Source: Mytilus galloprovincialis (lineage: Eukaryota; Mollusca; Bivalvia; Mytilida; Mytilidae). Taken from it: a stretch of DNA of 64,000 nucleotides. The stretch spans positions 93,653,795-93,717,794 of the forward strand of contig NC_134843.1 of NCBI RefSeq assembly GCF_965363235.1, written 5' to 3'. A program made the translations under genes and the position numbers. Under the pieces are notes generated by a model that did not search any database, had not been told where the DNA came from, and was given only the letters and a program-made list of their open reading frames with translations. Each line of letters starts with the position of its first letter. The stretch's first letter is position 1. Positions 33,304 to 44,040 of the stretch are shown piece by piece.

Positions 33304-34506
33304 GCTCACCTGGCCCAAAAGGGCCAAGTGAGCTTTTCTAATCACTTGGCGTCCGTCGTTAACTTTTTCAAAAATCTTCTCCTCTGAAACTAATAGGCCA
33401 AATTTAATCAAACATGGCCACAATCATCATTGTAGTTTTAAAAATGTGTCCGATGATCCGGCCAGCCAACCAACATGGCCGACATGGCTAAAAATAGAAA
33501 ATAGGGATAAAATGCAGTTTTTGGCTTATATCTCTAAAACTAAAGCATTAGGTTAAGATCTATCTACCCTTAAATTTTCAGACAGATCGGACAACCCATA
33601 GTTGGGTTGCTTTCCCTGAATCGGTAATTTAAAGGATATTTTGCAGTTTTGTGTTATTTTCTTGAATATTATTATAGATAGAGATTAACTGTTAACATAA
33701 ATAATGTTCAGTAAAGTAAGGTCTACACATAAGTCAACATGACCAAAATGGTCAATTGACTCCTCAAGGAGTTATTACCCTTTATAGTCAATTTTTAACA
33801 ATTTTTCGTAAATTTTGGTAATCTTTTACAAAAATCTTCTCCTCTGAAACTAGTGAGACAAATTTAACCAAACTTGTCCACAATCATTTTCAGGGTATCT
33901 CATTTAAAAAATGTGTCCGATGACCCCTCTTATGAACCAAGATGGCCGACATACCTAAAAATAATATATAGGGGTAAATTGCCGTTTTTGTTTTATATCT
34001 CTAAAACCAAAGAATTTAGAGCAAATTTGACAGGATAAAATGGTCCCTTTAGTTAAGATCTATCTGCCCTGAAATTATCAGACAAAACTGACAACCCGTT
34101 GTTGAGTTGCTACCCCTGAATTGGTAATTTTTAGAAAATTTTGCAGCTTTTGGTTATAATCTTCAATATTATTATAGATAAAGAAAATCTGTAAACAGCA
34201 ATAATGTACTGCAAAGTAAGACCTACAAATAATTCAAATGACCAAAATGGTCAATTGACATCTTGAGGAGTTATTGCCCTTTAAAGTCAATTTTTAACAA
34301 TTTTCATGAATTTTGTAAATTTAAAAACAAAATTTACAAATTATTTTCCTCTGTAACTATTGGGCCAAGATCATTATAGATAGAGATAATTTTAAGCAGC
34401 AAGAATGTTCACCAAAACACAATTTTGTCGTGAATCCATCTGTGTCCTTTGTTTCATATGCACATAGACCAAGGTGAGCGACACAGGCTCTTTAGAGCCT
34501 CTAGTT
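33304..34506 (-). mobile_element. Full-length inverted copy of the hairpin-ended bivalve element
   Basis: One end is the hairpin GCTCACCTGGCCC-AAAA-GGGCCAAGTGAGC (33304-33333). The other end is a second hairpin AGGCTCTTTAGAGCCT (34485-34500) next to GTGAGCGACACAGG. About two diverged modules lie inside (TCTTCTCCTCTGAAACTA at ~33385 and ~33835, a decayed third at ~34345). It defines both ends of the family and shows that 19604 is slightly truncated at its left end. Confidence 0.82.
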
Positions 34507-34559
34507 TAATTTGAGATGGGTCTATTATACTAGTGAGTATAATAATCCCAAATTTGATA

Positions 34560-34870
34560 GATGCTTTTTGTGTATTTTGTAAATGTTTGTTTGTCTTGAG
34601 ATTGTATCACAGTGATGACTGCTGTAACCATATTTTGACTATTTTACCGATTATGTCTGTTTTGTTCACGCATCGTTTTAAAAATAACGGAATTTGATGC
34701 GACTGTCATAAAAGTAAGAGGTTTAGCGCTGTAAAACCAGGTTAAATCCACCATTTTCTACATTTGAAAATGTCTGTACCAAGTCAGGAATATGCCATTT
34801 GATGAGGGACTTTCAGTTTTGAATTTTCCTCGAAGTTCAGTACTTTTTTATTTTACTTTTTTTTTCATTT
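34560..34870 (+). repeat. Penelope-like 3' tail repeat
   Basis: TTTTGTTCACGCATCGTTTT, GATGCGACTGTCATAAAAGT, TTTAGCGCTGTAAAACCAGG, CATTTTCTACATTTGAAAAT, ACCAAGTCAGGAATATGCC and CTTTCAGTTTTGAATTTTCC in order. The same series is at 43220-44040, 45890-46560 (inverted), 48990-49215, 54590-54760, 56980-57110 (inverted) and 62040-62170. Confidence 0.75.
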
Positions 34871-35744
34871 CTAGTTTTAAATTTACACAATAAGATGGCA
34901 GTGAAAAAAATATGCAAATAAAATTTTTAGCGCTGTATTCTGTGAACATTTAGTAAACTTGAGCTAAAACTTTACATATTGCTTTTCAATTTACTATTTC
35001 CTCCCTTGGCCACTACCCGTTTGATTTATTAAGTAAATTTTTTATATTGTTTTATTTTGAGAAGTTTAATTTTTCTTTCGTTCTTTTTTTTTTCACCTAT
35101 ATTGACATAAAACCGGTCACCGAACTTACTCAATTTTAAGTAATAAACATTTTGTCAGCTAATTTTTCAGCATTTTTGATGATATTGTTCTGATATTTAA
35201 TTTAAATGTTTAAAGAGTACACAGATATAACATTTTCTTAAGAAGTAATGCAATTGTCCTTAAGCCACATCAGTTTGCCAGTCACTGGAGTTCAAAGTTA
35301 AACATGGGTAATCGTTTTTTTCGACTTCTGTTTTGTTTGTTACGAGTTTCTGAGTAAATTTAACTATACAACCACGTTTGCGAGCTGAAATGCGGACTTG
35401 AGCTTTGCCAACATCATGAAACGACAGTTTTTGATTCCTGTCTATCATAAACACATAAAACTGAGTTTGGGTACAATAAATCATTGTTAAATGAGAAAAT
35501 GCATACGTTTACCTTGGTATACCTTCTCTCCACGTAAAATGGGATGGGAACGTGACCATTTTTTAAATTTGAAGGTTGAAATGTCATTGTCTGATGTAAT
35601 ATTTACCAGAACGGAAAGTAACAGGTGTTAGCAGACATTTGTAAGTAAATCTTAGATACAGAATCTCTTTTTAATCTGGGTATGAACATTTTGTTTGTTT
35701 GTTCTTCGTCACCTGGGAACCCCACAACAACAAAAACTTATGAT
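34871..35744. other. No recognised gene or repeat
   Basis: AT-rich; the short minus-strand frame at 35260-35484 shows no domain or codon evidence. Confidence 0.4.
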
Positions 35745-35945
35745 AGATTTCAGGCCTTATATTTTCTACGCAAAACGCACTTTTCGTATACAAAAGAGTC
35801 ATCACTGACGCGCGAATAAAAATTGTTTAAAGCCAAATAAGTTCGAAGTTGTAGAGCATTGAGTTCCCAAAATTACGAAAAATTTTGCCATATACAGCTA
35901 AGGTAATCTATTCGGGTGTAGAAAATTGTTCCTGAATGAAATGGA
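35745..35945 (+). repeat. Copy of the 'cgccagacgcgcgtttcgtc' bivalve repeat
   Basis: Degenerate words CGTATACAAAAGAGTCATCA, CTGACGCGCG, AGCCAAATAAGTTCGAAGTT and CAGCTAAGGTAATCTATTCG match 51035-51190 and the inverse at 60255-60600. Confidence 0.6.
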
Positions 35946-36384
35946 AAATTAAAATGAAAACAACAGATTGTTTGTCTCAATAAAAAACTACATGCCTTCC
36001 GTGCCTAAGTATTATTTATGTGTTCAGAAGAAATGCGTCCATTGTAATGCTCTTGTTCGCTTCGCTTTAATACAGAGTAATCCGTATCAAACAAACATCT
36101 TTTCACTACTGCACTTATTGTGCAATTTATGTAATATGATGCTTATTTTATTTACATAATTTGTAACAACAAACAATCCAGGGATTATGAAGGGGAATTT
36201 ATGTTTCTTGTTTAAATATAAATGAAAAATGATGTAGGTATCCGTGACGATTGTAAGTACACAACGTAGTTTTAAAACTAATGAGTTCATTGCAAATATG
36301 GAAGAAAATTAATGAAGTCAACTTCGTTGTCCTTCTGGTTAAGGTTAGGTATTCAACATCCGTATTAGATAGAATTGTTATGAT

Positions 36385-36426
36385 ACAATCAAGGTGTGTT
36401 TTAGCAGGTGTATTTAACTACTAGAG
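36385..36426 (+). other. Putative non-coding first exon of the TLR gene (3' part)
   Basis: ACTAGAG precedes GTAAGTTTTC, a strong donor at 36427. The acceptor TCTTTCGTTGTAG at 37716-37728 lies 51 bases before the TLR start codon, so splicing 36426 to 37729 would give a 5' UTR intron of 1302 bases. The exon start is unknown. Supported by sequence signals only. Confidence 0.4.
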
Positions 36427-36839
36427 GTAAGTTTTCTTATTTTCATTTTGTATGAAATGTTCGTCATACGTTTGTTAAAATATTGTACAGGTATTAAAAA
36501 AACAATCAAATCATTCAGGATTTGTTATTTTTCTATATTGTACTCCTGTTTGTAAAAACATAAACTTCCAATAGCGATGAACACAACTCCAAAGACACAG
36601 TCATGAGGACGCCAATGTGTTTGGAGGTCAAAAGTTCAAAATCACTACCAAAATAAAGAAATCTAAAATGAGCGAGACAAACACTAAATATATCAACCGA
36701 TGGGACAGACAGAACAATACTAATGTATTCCTAAATACACAATCAAGAAGCTTAAACACTAGACTCAAAGACCCAATAAAACTCTTGTTTTGTGATGACC
36801 AATCATGGTTCCAGAACACTGAATAAATTAAAAAAGTAT

Positions 36840-36970
36840 TCTCAGTTCGATGTAAGCCAAGGCTCTGTGTTGACGACCGCACTTTGACATATAACGGTTT
36901 TCTTTTACAATTGTGACTTGGATGTAGAGTTGTCTCATTGGCACTCATACCACATTTTCGTGTGTCTATT
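36840..36970 (+). repeat. SINE-like bivalve repeat fragment
   Basis: GGCTCTGTGTTGACGACCGC, ATTGTGACTTGGATGTAGAG and TTGTCTCATTGGCACTCATA match the 3' part of 14140-14470. Confidence 0.65.
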
Positions 36971-37200
36971 TAGTTGGGGAAACGTATTGCACTTTCTTTA
37001 ATTGTTTTCAAAATCTTTTTGAAGAACAGTTCTCTCCCCTAAACAACAGAAAAAAACAACATTTTCATACTGGATATAGAAAACCTAGTAAACTAAAGTC
37101 TGCCACTAGTCATATAGACGGAATATACCTGGTGAATGATACTCTCGGACACTTCAAGTTACAGTTCACGAGCAAAGACATAAGGTTAACACGAAACTGG

Positions 37201-37346
37201 TGTTATCCCAGAACACAGTGTATAAACTGCTGTTATCCCAGAACACAGTGTATAAACTGCTGTTATCCCAGAACACAGTGTATAAACTGGTGTTATCCCA
37301 GAACACAGTGTATAAACTGGTGTTATCCCAGAACACAGTGTATAAA
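37201..37346 (+). repeat. 30-bp minisatellite, about five copies
   Basis: Units TGTTATCCCAGAACACAGTG + TATAAACTGC (or TGG) repeat every 30 bases and end in a partial fifth unit. It lies in the putative 5' UTR intron of the TLR gene. The open frames over it follow from the period being a multiple of 3. Confidence 0.95.
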
Positions 37347-37779
37347 ATGTGTTTGGCTTATTTCACCTTTTTTCAAGAACGAAGCAACATTTATAATGAA
37401 CGTGACCTTATGATTGAATGTGAATACAAGAAAATTAAAGCACAGTATAACAATAAGAACTATTTGGTCTTTTTGGTTTTTTCAATGATGAAAAGTCTGC
37501 CACTAGTCTGAAAAGTTTTGTCGAGAATTAACATTTTTTAGGTTGGGGAATATTCATGACCTTCCATGCCTATACGCTCCTAATATTTACAATTTATAAT
37601 TTAACGTGCTTGAATAATGATATGAGGAAGTTATAATGTAAACAGTTGTACAAATTTATGTGTTTTGTTTTAATGAATCATTAATTACACTGTTTACTTT
37701 AAATTTCATATTTCGTCTTTCGTTGTAGCTAAAAGTAATAATTTGAAGACTTCTTGAAGGAAAAGAATCCAAAGAACTG

Positions 37780-39825
37780 ATGTATCAAATCCTGATTTTA
37801 GTTTTCTTCAATGGACATCAGTGTTTTGGGCAAGCAACAGGTGACAATAAAAACACATTTGGAAATTTTTCAAAATCGATCAATGAAATGACATTTGATA
37901 TGGAGTCAAATGAAACAATGACAACTGCATTATCACAAACTTTTCCGAATGTCAAAAATCCAGACTTTAAAAACTTTCCAAGAAATGGAACTGCATCTAG
38001 TTCGATCACATTGAATATCACTAATGCAAATGATACAGCTATTTTACATTTTGTTCCATTTACCTGGCGCCATATTTGTTCGTCTGAATTGGAACAGACC
38101 AGTTCATTTAATGTGTCTATATCGTGCTTTGTCGGCAAAAATGATACTTTGAGATTTAAAACATTTCGTAACTTTAGTAATAATACTATAAAATTTAACG
38201 AAAATGTGCGTTTTACCCTTTTAATAACTTGTGAAGATGGTGGAGAAATTTCACTACCACAATTTGCCAGAGCAAGACTGTTACGTTCCCTGACCGTATT
38301 TGGATGCAAGCTATTAGATTATTTCTCCGAGGCAACAGATCACTCGATCGATCTTATTCCAGATCACACGGAAAAGTATGCCTTAATTAACTGCCTAGTT
38401 ATTTTTGAACAGCAGGACTTTATTGACAGCTTAAGAAATATAGAAGAATCAAAGACACACCGATGTGGACCAACAAATGCAACTGAGATAATACTAAGAA
38501 ATGTAACTAACGTATTTCTAAAAATAGAAAACATAACAGAGCACCCACCAGAAGGAGTTATCAGTAAGTCGGCGATAAGCCATCGGATACATCATATGAA
38601 AAATTCTATATCATGTATTTATAAAAATCTTTTGTATTATGAAAAAAGTTATGCACCAGATATGGCGAGATGGACGTTACTCAAAATATTTCAATCCTCA
38701 GCTTATGAAAGTATTCAAGTTTTTAACTTCTCATTTGGAGGTCTCGTTGATATTCCATCAAATTTCAGGGAATGGCGTGTACCTTATCAACATCTTAAAT
38801 ACGTCGATTTAACCCATAACAAAATAACAGACATTGGAGATATAGCGAATCATGCAAGTCAATCGGAGGATTCAAGTAATGGAACTATAGACTTGCGACA
38901 CAACCAAATAAAAACAGTATCTGTAAAAGACATTGGTCCATTGATGCAATACGATTTGTTAACTGTTGACATAAGAGATAATCCATTTGACTGTATTTGT
39001 GAAATGAAAGAGTTCGTGGAATTCATGAAATTAAAATTTTACCTAGTTCCACCAAAATACCACTATCTTTCAAACCTTACATGTGAAACACCAAAAGCTG
39101 TACGCGGAGAAAAGATTATAGATTTATCGTTGGAACAAATTGGCTGCGAAATAAGAAAAACATCTTTTTTAGAAGGTCCTGTTATAGTTCTTAGTGTTTT
39201 CATCATTGTTTTCACCGTAGCTACAATTCTAGGAATTCGGTACAGAAAAGAAATTGTCATTCTGACATATACAAGGTTCAACATTTTGTTACCATGCCGT
39301 CAGAAGGGAGTCGACATCGACAAACAGTACGATGCCTTTATTGCATACAGCGAGGCAGATACTACCTGGGTTGTTCATACTCTATCAAAGCGTCTAGAAA
39401 ACCCTGACAATCCACAGCGATTTAGTCTCTGTTTGCATCATAGAGATTTTATGGTTGGAGCAGCGATATCTGACAACATAATTTATAGTGTCGAAAATAG
39501 TCGACATACAGTCATCATTGTTTCCAAACATTTTCTTAAAAGTGAATGGTGTCGTATGGAATTCAGAACAGCTTTACACCAAAGTCTGCTTGAAAAGAAA
39601 CGGCATTTGATCATTGTTTTGCTGGAGGACATTCCGGCTAATGACATAGAGCCCGAACTTAAAAGGTGTATGCAGACATTGACATACGTCAAAACAGATG
39701 ATAGATGGTTTTGGGACAAACTAGTTTACGCGTTATCTGACTGGTCGAAAAAATCGCATTCCAAAACAGATATTGCAAATTTAAAATTAGAAGAATTAGA
39801 GAATGGTAATAAACCTACTACATGA
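37780..39825 (+). CDS. Toll-like receptor (signal peptide, short LRR region, LRR-CT, TM, TIR)
   Basis: 681 residues, complete. A signal peptide spans ~1-17 (MYQILILVFFNGHQCFG). The ectodomain is unusually short and rich in N-glycosylation sites; only two clear leucine-rich repeats are seen (LKYVDLTHNKITDIGDI ~340; GTIDLRHNQIKTVSV ~367), then an LRR-CT cap with the expected cysteines (NPFDCICEMKEF ~402 to LEQIGCE ~455). The transmembrane helix is ~465-487 (VIVLSVFIIVFTVATILGI). The TIR domain is ~517-660: box 1 YDAFIAYSE, box 2 LCLHHRDFMVGAAI, SEWCRMEF, box 3 RWFWDKL. In the BB loop the vertebrate Pro is Val, as in Drosophila Toll (RDWLVG). It should detect an extracellular ligand and recruit a MyD88-type adaptor; the ligand is unknown. 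Intronless coding region, acceptor at 37728. Single LRR-CT type. Confidence 0.95.
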   Translation: MYQILILVFFNGHQCFGQATGDNKNTFGNFSKSINEMTFDMESNETMTTALSQTFPNVKNPDFKNFPRNGTASSSITLNITNANDTAILHFVPFTWRHICSSELEQTSSFNVSISCFVGKNDTLRFKTFRNFSNNTIKFNENVRFTLLITCEDGGEISLPQFARARLLRSLTVFGCKLLDYFSEATDHSIDLIPDHTEKYALINCLVIFEQQDFIDSLRNIEESKTHRCGPTNATEIILRNVTNVFLKIENITEHPPEGVISKSAISHRIHHMKNSISCIYKNLLYYEKSYAPDMARWTLLKIFQSSAYESIQVFNFSFGGLVDIPSNFREWRVPYQHLKYVDLTHNKITDIGDIANHASQSEDSSNGTIDLRHNQIKTVSVKDIGPLMQYDLLTVDIRDNPFDCICEMKEFVEFMKLKFYLVPPKYHYLSNLTCETPKAVRGEKIIDLSLEQIGCEIRKTSFLEGPVIVLSVFIIVFTVATILGIRYRKEIVILTYTRFNILLPCRQKGVDIDKQYDAFIAYSEADTTWVVHTLSKRLENPDNPQRFSLCLHHRDFMVGAAISDNIIYSVENSRHTVIIVSKHFLKSEWCRMEFRTALHQSLLEKKRHLIIVLLEDIPANDIEPELKRCMQTLTYVKTDDRWFWDKLVYALSDWSKKSHSKTDIANLKLEELENGNKPTT

Positions 39826-42250
39826 GATTCACAAAACAGTTTATCTGACGATATAAGAGATCGAACCGAACCGAAGTACTGTCGGAAGAGGCAAATCTCC
39901 TAACTTAAATGCGAGATTAACTGAGATGACAAACAATGAAATATGCACCAGTTTGTCCAAACGGTAGAAAAAGTCGAAATATATACAAACTGGCGAATGC
40001 GATATCATCACAAGTGACCATTCGGTTCAGTTTTCTATATAGTCAAATCACAACTATACCAATAACAGCAGTGACTTTATTGTAAGGTAAATGATCTGAT
40101 GTTTGACGACAAACAAACATCATATCTATAATATTACGTATATGCAACATATTGCTAACACCCACATAAATATGTACCTAACACTCTTGTGTAAGTTGTT
40201 AACTCTTAAACAGTTACTTGCTACACAAAAGCTTGCCAAATGTAAACATTGTAAAGACTTACTTCAGACATGAAATTGGCGTGTCAGAAAATACTCAGTC
40301 ATGGTTTTATTTAGACTAACTAAAACTCGTTGACAAAGACATCTGGAGTTACAAAAAAGTTATATTGTAGTAAATGGAACCATTTGTCCCGATACGCAGC
40401 GATTTTTTTACAATTTGAATTTTCTTGCAGCTTGCAATCTTTGATAATATGATAACGACATAAAGGAATACATATTATTCGTGTGCTTTCAAAATATATA
40501 CAATTGTTTAAGAAAGGAATGTACATATATATAATATATATGAATGGGCTGTTTTCAGCTGTTTGACCGTTGTGTTGTCTCTTTGACACAGTTCCAATTT
40601 CTATTTTCAATTTTTACTTATTTTATAAATGAAATTAACGTCTCAAAGTTCTGTTCTTCAAAAGGTTCACCGTTGTGTCGCAAACTTCCACAACTTGAAG
40701 TAAGTGAACAGTTTGATTAAGAAAAAAATGCATATTCAGCTTATACAGATATATTACAAAGATATCTACCCTGGAATAGTTTTCCATACGACAGCAATCT
40801 CAATTATTAGATGCACTTTTTTAACGATTATGTAAAACGATGTATGAGTTGAAATCTTTTTTTACCAATCTCGCTAATGAACTACATATACATGCTACCA
40901 TGTAATACATTACAGATTTCAGATACGTTTGTATGATAAAGCTTTTATTAAATTAATATGCTAACATTTGTTTATTTTTTTTTTCAATATCAATTATACA
41001 CAAACTGTTCTAAAGTTAACGGCTTTGTAAAATTAAGTCTTCAGTAAACACATATGTACCGTACTAGTTAGCCTTATTCAGCTTGATTTACATATATATT
41101 CAAACTCAATTTTCACCAAGTTGTACCCTATAAAAAGAAAATTAATAGATTATCTCAAAGGTTGAATTTAATGAACATATATGGTAATATGGACATTTGT
41201 CCGACGGTACAATCCATGTTCAGAGAGATGCCAGTAATGCTATCTGGGATATGTTAAAAACGAAACTTAATTCTTCGTGTTTGAACTGTGCAACACTGTC
41301 TGAAGCTGAACAGAAAGCCTTACAGTGATAAATGTTGCTAAATGAAGAATGATTAATGTTCCAATCACCTCAGTCAAAATTGTTTAGTTCCTGGTGATAT
41401 CATCCCCTTAGTTGTCAGTAATTCAGTTTTATATGAGAGCCATCTGCATAGTCTTTTTTTTTTATTGATATCCATCTGAATTTTTTTTTATTGATATCCA
41501 TCTAAACATTCTAAATAAATCAACACATAAATTAAGAAATGGTATGTTTAAAACCCTGTCATAACTGAGGGACTGAGTTATAAGCGCTGACGATACCTTC
41601 ATGGACTGACAGATTACCTGGACCCGAATTGAAGCAATGCTAGATAATGATAACAGTTTTTAAAAGCTAATAAATTTTAAAGCAGATAACCGGCCCTTTA
41701 CTGAAAGCAATTTGAATTTAAGTAAAAATTGTATAGGAACCATTTTGAAATCACCACAATAAATATTCAATGGTGTTGTCTAAATTAAGCATTCCACTTT
41801 TATGTAATATTTTTTCAAGAAATATCTCATTTTTACAAATTCCTGCTAGCCTTGTTTCAGAAGATAGCACGAGTAAATTGGTTCAGGTGATAAAATAATA
41901 TCACTTGGCAATTCACGAAGGGAACGATATCACTAGCCAATCTTCCTGAAATATACAAGGACTAGTAATCATCATTAAAAGAACATTGATTCGTTTTGTT
42001 ATTTGATATTGCCATGCGATTATGGACTTTCCGAATTGATTTTCCTCTGAGTTCAGTATTTTTTGTGATTTGACTTTTTTTTGAAAACAGAAATACCAAA
42101 CTCCAAGGTAAATTAAAAAAAAAGGAAAGTCCATAAACTTTAACAAAATTATCCACCAACGTATACACATACTTGATGCAATTCATTATACTACATACTA
42201 GAGAAAGAAAATATAGACGATTTTTATTACAATATATCTACATAGTATTG
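39826..42250. other. Intergenic between the convergent TLR and CTLD/SRCR genes
   Basis: AT-rich. A short retroelement-tail fragment lies at 40550-40615 (TTGACCGTTGTGTTGTCTCT), a two-copy duplication TTTTTTTATTGATATCCATC at 41455-41505, and an inverted Penelope-tail fragment at 41990-42110. No gene seen. Confidence 0.5.
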
Positions 42251-42657
42251 CTAATCAGATACTGATAAAAAATCAGCAGTCGAACCTTTAGATTTAACTA
42301 TTGAAGTTGTTGTAGTAGTATTACTCTTCACTAAATCCTCAGCGTAGACTGTATAAACAGACATTTCAGTGGTTTCTTTTGACCTCATTGTTTTGAATTT
42401 GCCACTTTTTCTACGAAGTAAATGTGTCATGTTTAATCGTATGTTCATTATAAACTTGACCACATGAACGCAGTCAGTTCCAATAACAAAGCCAAGAATA
42501 GCTAATAGTATAAAAACACCAGCGCTGCCGATTGCCACGGCTGATGGTCTCATGTCGAATACTGTCGTTGTGGAATACATCGCACTAGTTCTTTTGTTGT
42601 ATTTAATAGATGCAAGAGGAGTACTGTTATATGATGAAGGGGTATGTACCATAGTCC
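42251..42657 (-). CDS. Last exon of CTLD-SRCR-mucin receptor: transmembrane helix and cytoplasmic tail
   Basis: After an acceptor (CTTTGTTTCAG, exon start 42657) the minus-strand frame encodes a Ser/Thr-rich juxtamembrane stretch (SSYNSTPLASIKYNKRTSAM), a hydrophobic helix (AVAIGSAGVFILLAILGFVI), then a basic tail (LLRRKSGKFKTMRSKETTEM) with SVYTVYAEDL and a TAG stop at 42251. The exon starts with two bases completing a codon, which matches the single base left by exon 52430-52861 when its GC donor is used. The tail holds tyrosines but no canonical YxxL pair. The acceptor is itself the first unit of an 11-copy 45-bp repeat. Confidence 0.82.
42430..42520 (-). other. Predicted transmembrane segment of the composite receptor
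   Basis: The hydrophobic run GSAGVFILLAILGFVIG is followed by TDCVHVVKF and then basic residues, the order expected of a type I membrane protein stop-transfer segment. Confidence 0.75.
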
Positions 42658-43135
42658 CTGAAACAAAGAGGACTGAACTATTATTAGGTATGTACAATAG
42701 TCCCTGAAACGAAGAGGACTGAACTATTATTGGTATGTACAATAGTCCATGAAACGAAGAGGACTGAACTATTATTGGTATGTACAATAGTCCCTGAAAC
42801 AAAGAGGACTGAACTATTATTGGTATGTACAATAGTCCCTGAAACAAAGAGGACTGAACTATTATTGGTATGTACAATAGTCCCTGAAACAAAGAGGACT
42901 GAACTATTATTTGTATGTACAATAGTCCCTAAAACAAAGAAGACTTAACTATCATTGGTATGTACAATAGTCCCTGAAACAAAGAGGACTGAACTATTAC
43001 TGGTATGTACAAAAGTCCCTGAAACAAAGAGGACTGAACTATTATTGGTATGTAAAATATTCTCTGCAACAAAGAGGACTGAACTATTATTGGTATGTAC
43101 AATAGTCCCTGAAACAAAGAGGATTGAACTATTAT
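42640..43135. repeat. 45-bp minisatellite made of copies of the last exon's splice acceptor
   Basis: On the minus strand each unit reads TTCAGTCCTCTTTGTTTCAG followed by GGACTATTGTACATACC; 11 units, nearly all 45 bp. The unit next to the exon has one extra base. Most units keep the pyrimidine tract and AG. One reads CATGG and has lost its AG; another reads GCAGAG. Confidence 0.95.
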
Positions 43136-43219
43136 TGAGATCTGTTAAAGCCTTCAGAATAAAATTAAATGATATAGAATGTTTAGATTAAGATTTTTCT
43201 CAAAGTATATTTACATACA

Positions 43220-44040
43220 TCAATAAAATTCAAAAATGCGAAAGCAATGGGTGAGGTTGTTAGGTTTGATCTATGGCTTCTTGTGCTTCTTTGTTAAATA
43301 TTTGTTTATTTTTGTCGTGGTTAAGATGCTTGTGGTACTTGTACGTCCTATCATTATTGTTTGTGATATTCTCGTATTCTTGTCTTTCGTTTTTGCTGAG
43401 ATGCTTTGTCTGTATGCCTTTTAGTGTTACTTCGATGCATGTGGTATGGCTTTGTGCTTATACATCCCGTTATTGTGCTATTGTAAAACTATTGTTCTTT
43501 GTCTTTCATTTTTGCTTTGTGCTTTGTCTATAGGCTTTTTTAAGTTTCTTTGTTACCTATATGGCTTGGCTATGTACTTATATATCCCGTCATTGTGTTA
43601 TTGTACTATAGCAAATTTGTGTATTCTTGTCATTAATTTTTGCTGATTTGCTGGTCTATATGCAATGTTGTGCTTCTATGTAACATATTTGTTTGTATTT
43701 GTAGTGATTAAGATTTTAACACAATGTTGACTGCTGTGTATTTGACATTTGTACCTATTATGTCTGTTTGTTTTGTTCATGCATCGTTTTAAATATAATG
43801 GATTTTGACGCGACTGTCATACAAGTGAGGGGATTGCTAGCTATAAAACCAGGTTCAATTCACGATTTTGTTCATATGAACATGCATATACCAAGTCAGG
43901 AACATGCCAGTTGTTATCCATTCGTTTGATGTGTTTGAGCATTTGATTTGGCCATTTGATTAGGGACTTTCCGTTTTGAATTTCCATGGAATTTCAGTAT
44001 TTTTTGTAATTTTTCTTTTTACTCTCTCAATGTGTTAAAA
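43220..44040 (+). repeat. Penelope-like 3' tail, with internal duplication
   Basis: Contains repeated TACATCCCGTTATTGTG/TATATCCCGTCATTGTG words (43460, 43580), then TTTGTTCATGCATCGTTTTA, ACGCGACTGTCATACAAGTG, AGCTATAAAACCAGGTTCAA and GACTTTCCGTTTTGAATTTC. No RT coding is attached. It lies in the last intron of the composite receptor gene. Confidence 0.7.

Noticed and set aside
39580-39660. BB-loop Val in the TLR TIR domain as a loss-of-function change
   Set aside because: Drosophila Toll also has Val at this place (RDWLVG), so it is a normal protostome form. The BB loop itself lies near 39440-39470.
42730-43191. ORFs across the 45-bp array (plus and minus), including the N-terminal extension of the minus-strand frame at 42922
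   Set aside because: Array artefact. The genuine coding exon starts at 42657; the repeat frame differs from the exon's frame until an extra base in the last unit.
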